NCBI GenBank assembly: GCA_932294295.1
Contig: OW028584.1
Coordinates: forward strand, 12,187,938-12,251,937
Length of the DNA: 64,000 nt
Direction: 5' to 3'
From: Alitta virens
Taxonomy: Eukaryota; Annelida; Polychaeta; Phyllodocida; Nereididae
Shown here: positions 59,505 to 64,000 of the stretch, piece after piece
Layout: every line of letters starts with the position of its first letter
Numbering within the stretch: the stretch's first letter is position 1
The notes under the pieces: model-generated
What the model was told of the DNA's origin: nothing
Seen by the model: the letters and a program-made list of their open reading frames with translations, nothing else
The model's database searches: none
Program-made: the position numbers and the translations under genes

Positions 59505-59980
59505 ACACCGCTGAGATCTACGAATTGCTGTGGAATGACCTGAAGACAAGTTCCTACATCATGGCTGTGATACCATCAGAGGCTTTACCTTATGTTAAAC
59601 CTGACAATAGGAAGAGATGCTACATTGTCAACACTATGGCAAGAAAGAAATGTGACTCACCTCTCGGTACTCCTAGGGCTCTCGGTGGCCTGAGAAAGGG
59701 GCATTGGCTGCTCATTGTTGTTATTCATGGTGAAGTGGTAGAGTTGTTTGACTCGCTGGGGCAAGATGAGACCTGGAATGGTGACATAATGACATTTATT
59801 AACCATCATGGGTACATTAATGTTAACAGTCATATTCTGTCCTCAGCGCTGTGCGGTTACTACTGTTTAACATATGCATACTACAGAGCCAGAGGATTTG
59901 AAATAGTTGAAGTACTTGACATTTTGAAGAACACACAAGATGTAGAAAGCCTCTGTTTGACATTATTCAAAGGACTTTAA
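59501..59980 (+). CDS. PRO: Adenain-like cysteine protease
   Basis: 159 residues, starting in an ATGA overlap with the major capsid gene. The C48-type (adenain) triad is visible: H68 in KGHWLLIV, D84 in ELFDSLG, C118 in SALCGYYCL. In adenain and most Polinton proteases a Gln sits seven residues before the catalytic Cys and forms the oxyanion hole; here that position is H111. The protease matures capsid proteins in Polinton-like and adenoviral systems (family knowledge). Whether H111 reduces activity or another residue takes over is unknown. The nearest poly(A) signal is AATAAA at 60171-60176. Confidence 0.92.
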   Translation: MNTAEIYELLWNDLKTSSYIMAVIPSEALPYVKPDNRKRCYIVNTMARKKCDSPLGTPRALGGLRKGHWLLIVVIHGEVVELFDSLGQDETWNGDIMTFINHHGYINVNSHILSSALCGYYCLTYAYYRARGFEIVEVLDILKNTQDVESLCLTLFKGL

Positions 59981-61249
59981 AGTACTAGTTCTGAATGTTA
60001 ATATTAAGCTATAAGTAGAATTGCAAAAAATGTTTTTTTATTTTTTTTATTTGATAATTAAGTTAAATGAATACTATTGTTAATAAGTCTATTTGGAAGT
60101 ATCATGTATTTTATCATAATCGCTTAATTGTTATATATTATAATACATGTATTTTAGGAAAATTTATAATAATAAAATTTAATTAAAAATTACATTGCAT
60201 GTACCAGACTGTCATGATTTATCTTGAATAGCATAGCATATGTAGTCTATTACTAGATGTATAAGTGAAAAAATTTACTGTAGTTAGACATAATAAAAAT
60301 ATATAATTAAAAAAAGTGTGTTTGACTATCTTTTCATGGAAATGATTAAAAAAGCTTGTACATACGTATACCTCAACTTGGCAGTTTACGTATTTTAATA
60401 AATATATTTCGTATATGAGAGTGTTTATTATTTCTATTGCATGTATATGGAAAGATCTTAAGTTACGGGAAAAGTAATGGAAAGTCAATATTAACGCTAG
60501 GTGGCGACATTAGACGATTAACTAGAATGATCTATCGGATCCTCACCGGGAAATACATAAATCTGTCTTTTGAATTGGATCTCCCTAGCATTACTGGTTT
60601 ATGCGTATTTACTAAGATTTTGATTTACACTGTTAACCAACGTTCAGACATTGTATTTTGAGAGTGTCTAGAATAGCAACTGAGCTGTTGTAGCAGGTTA
60701 AATTAGCTACAACCTTGTGACTGAAGACTCCTATTGCCGATTTAAATCTTACAGGGCTTTTTTAACGAAATTTTTACTAGTATGTATACTTATGTAAACT
60801 AAATTACTAGGCATAAAATGAGTAATATCTCTCAGGGCTAAAGGATGTATTATAAACACTTCTATTACCTAGAAAGCTATAATTTCGTTTAAATCCTCTA
60901 TGACTAGTTAAGTAAACTCTATAGAGAAGGTATTTAAATATGTTTATGAAAAATGGATTAATAAATTTACGCATTTTATTAAAGCTACGACTTCAGTTAC
61001 TCAAACACAACTCAATACGTGATTTCTAATTTTCAGAAATATAGAAGAGCACATTTCTATTCACTATGAATTAGGTAGATACGGACATCTATATTATTTT
61101 ATCTAGTATATAAATAATGACTTTTGTATACTAATGATTAGCTAAAATTACAAGAAAATCTATAAATATCTGAGACATCATGTTCTTACTTATTCCCATC
61201 AAAGTTATACTAATAATGTACATACTACACGTAATATAAAATAAATATG
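59981..61249. other. AT-rich non-coding gap after the capsid block
   Basis: Very AT-rich with a polyadenylation signal at 60171-60176. A CTCF-like motif, ACGCTAGGTGGCGAC, lies at 60494-60508. The open frames at 60219-60488 (-) and 60437-60661 (+, no ATG at its start) show no domain. On the model proposed in the findings this stretch is part of a long minus-strand intron. Confidence 0.45.
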
Positions 61250-61255
61250 ACTCAC

Positions 61256-61349
61256 CTTGTTAGCTATGGATAGCTGAGTACTTCGGATGACAGTCTGAGA
61301 CGAGATGAAGGCTGGATGACTATGACCACGATCATGCCTAGCTTTTATA
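61256..61349 (-). promoter_or_regulatory. Minus-strand TATA promoter with noncoding leader exon and 5' splice site
   Basis: On the minus strand TATAAAA occupies 61349-61343. About 30 bp downstream a start site near 61315-61320 is expected. The following 60 or so bases contain no ATG and end at AACAAG|GTGAGT (exon end 61256), a full-consensus 5' splice site. No minus-strand coding exon with a matching acceptor was seen nearby; the first good one is that of the polymerase gene at 53554-53553. Confidence 0.55.
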
Positions 61350-61415
61350 CAAATTTTAACAGATAAACCATTGTTCCTGACTGATCAGGCCTGATACCCG
61401 CTCATCCTTACCGTA

Positions 61416-61550
61416 TGAAGTATACAATACAGTATTGTACTCGATCTCTGACACGCCTACCTGAACTTATGATACCCCTACCCCCATCCTTGGCGATTGA
61501 AGTATACAATACAGTATTGTAATCGATCTCGGACACGCCTACCTGAACTT
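61416..61550. promoter_or_regulatory. Paired 53-bp direct repeats with palindromes, upstream of the minus-strand TATA box
   Basis: Copies at 61416-61468 and 61498-61550 (period 82) are nearly identical, running from TGAAGTATACAATAC to CACGCCTACCTGAACTT. Each contains the perfect palindrome TACAATACAGTATTGTA, whose core ACAATANNNTATTGT also occurs near the left end of the element at 44917. They lie 67-207 bp upstream of the TATA box and probably control that promoter. Confidence 0.6.
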
Positions 61551-61757
61551 TCTTAGATTACACGGTTGGGAAACAAAGATGCACTGTTCGTTTTAATCTA
61601 TTGGGAACAGATCAATTGGTCCAAAGATCTGTTTTATGTAAAGACCAAAATAATGAGACAAAAATTAATACATTATATAGTACTACTTTCAAGTACTTTG
61701 CTTTATGACAAATTTTCTTAAAGCTGTTTTCATATAAAGCATTGATTAGCAAAATCC

Positions 61758-61801
<44 letters not shown>

Positions 61802-62246
61802 ACTTTTTATATGATTGAAACATTTGATACTAATGAAATAATCACACCAGTCACTATTGTAATTTAACTATTTTGGTTCTCTTTGAACTTAATTTTACAC
61901 CATTTGAAGGCGGCTGTGTTGGAATTTCTGAATTCTTCTCAATTAAAGACATCTATAACACATAGAAGTATTTCATGACCCAGATAGAAGGAAGGGTGGT
62001 ATAGAGAAGTGGGTTAATTACTTTACGATCTGTCGGCTCTGTATCTTTCACCCCTGGAACTGTCAATGTTCACTCTATAGACAGACAGGATGCTCTCTTA
62101 AAACTGGGTCGTCTTAATAGTAAACTATAAGTGGTAGTGAAAACTCTAGTGTACAATATAATAGCATAATCACAGCAGGAGGGCATGCTAAAGTGAACTA
62201 TTGATCAAAAACCATTGTGCACAATTGGTCTAAGCACCCTGTGTTA
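61551..62246. other. Non-coding, AT-rich, with (TA)n
   Basis: A (TA)n run lies at 61761-61798. The palindrome ATTGTGCACAAT is at 62214-62225. No ORF with recognisable features. Probably shared regulatory sequence between the minus-strand promoter and the + strand membrane-protein gene. Confidence 0.45.
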
Positions 62247-62350
62247 TTATGTAATATAGGTCAATTGTGACGCTGATACAATTGAAGGGTCAGCAAGATG
62301 TTATCTAATAGAGGTCACATGTGACGTAGATTTAATTGAGGGGGCAGTAA
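62247..62350. repeat. 54-bp tandem duplication upstream of the membrane-protein gene
   Basis: Two diverged copies: one has TAATATAGGTCAATTGTGACG, the other TAATAGAGGTCACATGTGACG, each followed by a GAT..AATTGA.GGG.CAG segment. They end about 95 bp before the ATG at 62443 and could be promoter elements; CACATGTG and GGTCACATGTGAC are themselves palindromic. Confidence 0.6.
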
Positions 62351-62442
62351 ATGGTCAGTTTGATTCAAGATTTTGAAAAGGAAGGCTGGACAAATTGAGA
62401 TTTAGGACAAAAGAGAAAAGTTACGAGAGTAAAGCTAGAAAA

Positions 62443-63177
62443 ATGGATCTGATGTATTTACTTGGCCCATTGCTTCTGGTAATGTCGACAAATGCATGGA
62501 TTTGTGGAGATGATGGTCAGTGCATGTGCACTTATGAAGGAGGAGTAACTTGTCAGGAGATTTCCTCAGCTCCTAGTTTCCCTCTTAGGGTGAGATCTGG
62601 AAGAGACCTAACTGTACAAGCAACAAAGGACTTTGATCTTTCTACCCTGGATGATACATATGGCTTCTCTAAGGTAACACTACTAGGAATGACTTATCAG
62701 CAGTGCCTTGATGTCGACCGTGATTTTCCCTGGGTTCTATGCTTGTCTCAAGGTCATGAGACAATGATGACTGAGGCCCTATTGACAACAGACTTCACTT
62801 CAACGGAAACGACTAGGACAGATTCTAAGGAAACCACGACCTCAAAGATGCCTAGAAGCGGAACTAACCCAATAGGAACCATCTCAGACGACAACCATGA
62901 AACTACGACAGCTCGAATGTCACCCTGGGCGATTACTGGACTTGTCACGGCCGGTTTGGGGCTCTTCATATTGATCCTTTGCATTCTAGTGAGTTTAGTT
63001 AACCTTCACGAACGTTTGAATTTGAGAACTAGGTCTGATGATAATGCTGTTTTTGCTGTTTATTGTTGTAAAGTGTTACTTGCTCTATGTCTCGTCCCAG
63101 TCCATTTGGGATCCAAGTGCTGTGACTGTAACTGGAGGGGGGTTAGAGATCTTGATAACGAAATGAGGCTGGTTTAA
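62443..63177 (+). CDS. Polinton-encoded membrane protein with signal peptide
   Basis: 244 residues from ATG at 62443; an open frame further upstream lacks an ATG. A signal peptide (LLGPLLLVMSTNA) is followed by a small cysteine cluster (CGDDGQCMC, then C about 10 residues later), a further ectodomain with two more cysteines, a Thr/Ser/Glu-rich stalk (about 110-160), a membrane helix at about 162-186 (ITGLVTAGLGLFILILCILV), and a cytosolic part with a second hydrophobic, cysteine-rich stretch (202-218) and CCDC. Topology is type I, or two-pass if the second stretch inserts. It may be a surface, egress or entry-related protein, but no family could be recognised, so no function is assigned. A T-rich possible intron follows. 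Confidence 0.72.
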   Translation: MDLMYLLGPLLLVMSTNAWICGDDGQCMCTYEGGVTCQEISSAPSFPLRVRSGRDLTVQATKDFDLSTLDDTYGFSKVTLLGMTYQQCLDVDRDFPWVLCLSQGHETMMTEALLTTDFTSTETTRTDSKETTTSKMPRSGTNPIGTISDDNHETTTARMSPWAITGLVTAGLGLFILILCILVSLVNLHERLNLRTRSDDNAVFAVYCCKVLLALCLVPVHLGSKCCDCNWRGVRDLDNEMRLV

Positions 63178-63219
63178 AAATTTTTAATTTTTTTTGATTT
63201 TATTTTTTTGATTTTGTAG
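63172..63219 (+). other. Possible 48-bp intron joining the membrane-protein frame to the next ORF
   Basis: From GTTTAA at 63172 to TTTTGTAG at 63219 the sequence is almost only A and T with long T runs, as in a short intron. Splicing it out would remove the stop and join the two frames in phase. The donor is weak (CTG|GTTTAA), so this is a hypothesis. Confidence 0.35.
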
Positions 63220-63243
63220 AGGTACGCAGACATACGCGAGTGC

Positions 63244-63561
63244 ATGCTTAACATAGTTTACTGCCTCACTCTATTTGACAATTTTTTGGGGAGGATACAA
63301 GAGAGACTAGAAGAGATACAGGAAATTGCAGCACCTAGAAGAGTAGGATTGTATCTCGCACAACTGGCTCTGGCAGCACAAGACGCTCCCCGACCTGGCC
63401 CAGTAGCTATCGCACGTGTTCCCCGCCCACGCAGAGCCCCCGTGGCACCACGTGTACCCCACCGGGACCTTATTCCTGCTGATCGAGTACCCAGACTCAT
63501 GAGAGGTATTGACCTAGACAACATTATCCCTGGTATGGATAGACTTAGACCTAGGCATTAA
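63244..63561 (+). CDS. Arg/Pro-rich small ORF near the right side of the Polinton
   Basis: 105 residues from ATG at 63244, or 113 if read from a splice acceptor at 63218-63219. An amphipathic helical start (GRIQERLEEIQEIAA) leads to a proline/arginine/alanine-rich middle and ends with LDNIIPGMDRLRPRH. No domain recognised. It may be an independent small protein or the last exon of the preceding membrane protein, in which case it would extend the cytosolic tail. Composition is markedly GC-richer than its flanks, which supports coding. Confidence 0.5.
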   Translation: MLNIVYCLTLFDNFLGRIQERLEEIQEIAAPRRVGLYLAQLALAAQDAPRPGPVAIARVPRPRRAPVAPRVPHRDLIPADRVPRLMRGIDLDNIIPGMDRLRPRH

Positions 63562-64000
63562 CTGTCACCCACTAAGTGTTATGCTATATCTTACTGAATA
63601 TTATTATTATTATTATTACTGTACTTTTTACTGATTTACGGTTGTTCCCATGTTTATTTAATTTACACTTTGTATCACGCCACACTATAGTCATGTACAG
63701 ATTTTAATATGTAGATTTTTTTTTGTATCCTGTGAGTTGTTTAAACACGGAAATATGACGTTTATCCTACTGTTTTGATGACTTTTTATGTATTTTTACT
63801 CAGATGGTTGCTACCTCAGTATTATTTCTCGAGTTGACACTAGGTTACCCTGTATATTATAGTATTATGTACATTTTGATGTGTAGAAGGTTTAGTTATT
63901 TTAAACTGTATCGAGATTTTTACTATACTATGTTAATGTTCTATTAGTTAGTATGTCATTATTCGTATGATTAGTATCACCATTATACAATAATTTCTTT
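63562..64000. other. Non-coding right edge; no terminal repeat seen
   Basis: AT-rich with a short (TTA)n run near 63602. I compared it by eye with the reverse complement of 44.6-45.2 kb and found no match, so the right terminal inverted repeat probably lies beyond the window. Confidence 0.4.

Larger units (their letters stand above)
44640..64000. mobile_element. Maverick/Polinton DNA transposon (left part and core; right end outside window)
   Basis: The set of protein-primed family B DNA polymerase, retrovirus-like integrase, A32-like packaging ATPase, adenain-like cysteine protease, and double and single jelly-roll capsid proteins is diagnostic of Polintons, also called Mavericks and including adintovirus-like forms. 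All the core genes are open with no internal stops, and their catalytic motifs are present apart from one unusual protease residue. The left limit is approximate (44.6 kb). At least 19.3 kb is present. No terminal inverted repeat pair could be matched inside the window, so the right terminus presumably lies beyond 64000. Coding parts are visibly less AT-rich than the host flank. Confidence 0.93.

Noticed and set aside
60437..60661. 74-codon frame in the Polinton gap
   Set aside because: No ATG at its start, no domain, and no neighbouring signals.
62395..62442. Upstream start of the membrane protein
   Set aside because: The codon at 62395 is TTG; the ATG at 62443 is followed directly by a signal peptide.

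Overview
The window is nuclear DNA from a metazoan, most likely a marine invertebrate; the species cannot be fixed from sequence alone. The evidence is AT-rich non-coding sequence with GT-AG introns, a spliced Shisa-like gene, tRNA-derived SINEs, small inverted-repeat elements (MITEs), long GATA, ACT and AGT microsatellites, and one large Maverick/Polinton element. I see no bacterial-style genes, CRISPR array or convincing tRNA/rRNA gene.

Layout. (1) 1-5.3 kb holds the 3' part of a host gene on the + strand in four exons (1496-1649, 3158-3300, 3821-3979, 4977-5290). It encodes a Shisa-like cysteine-rich ectodomain, one membrane helix, a cysteine motif and a proline-rich tail with PPxY motifs. 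Its first intron carries two SINEs in opposite orientation. (2) 5.3-44.3 kb is gene-poor: simple-sequence arrays, several short dispersed repeat families, a 91-bp minisatellite at 37.5-38.0 kb, and a possible promoter plus first exon near 39.1 kb. I could not recognise any further protein gene there. (3) About 44.6 kb to the right edge is a Polinton whose coding regions all read open. The right terminus appears to lie outside the window.

Polinton gene order: a protein with two PC4-like repeats (+, 45.2 kb); protein-primed DNA polymerase B (-, large exon 47.4-51.9 kb, with four more upstream coding exons to 53.55 kb); then on the + strand an A32-like packaging ATPase, a small helical protein, a lysine/glutamate-rich protein, an integrase with a chromodomain-like tail, a minor (penton-like) capsid protein, a small basic protein, a double jelly-roll major capsid protein and an adenain-like cysteine protease. 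After an AT-rich regulatory gap come a signal-peptide membrane protein (62.4 kb) and an Arg/Pro-rich ORF (63.2 kb). Integrase and polymerase give transposition by protein-primed replication; ATPase, capsid proteins and protease form a virion-assembly module.

The most interesting points are: (a) the polymerase gene is spliced, with a long disordered N-terminal extension whose four introns all keep frame; (b) a textbook 3' splice site abuts its ATG, and a TATA box plus a perfect 5' splice site lie on the same strand 7.7 kb away at 61.3 kb, suggesting a noncoding leader exon spliced over the whole capsid block; (c) a palindrome ACAATANNNYATTGT occurs twice near each end of the element; (d) the tandem PC4-like protein is a candidate single-strand DNA-binding protein; (e) the capsid protein has a large Ser/Thr/Gly insertion and the protease has His where Gln is usual.
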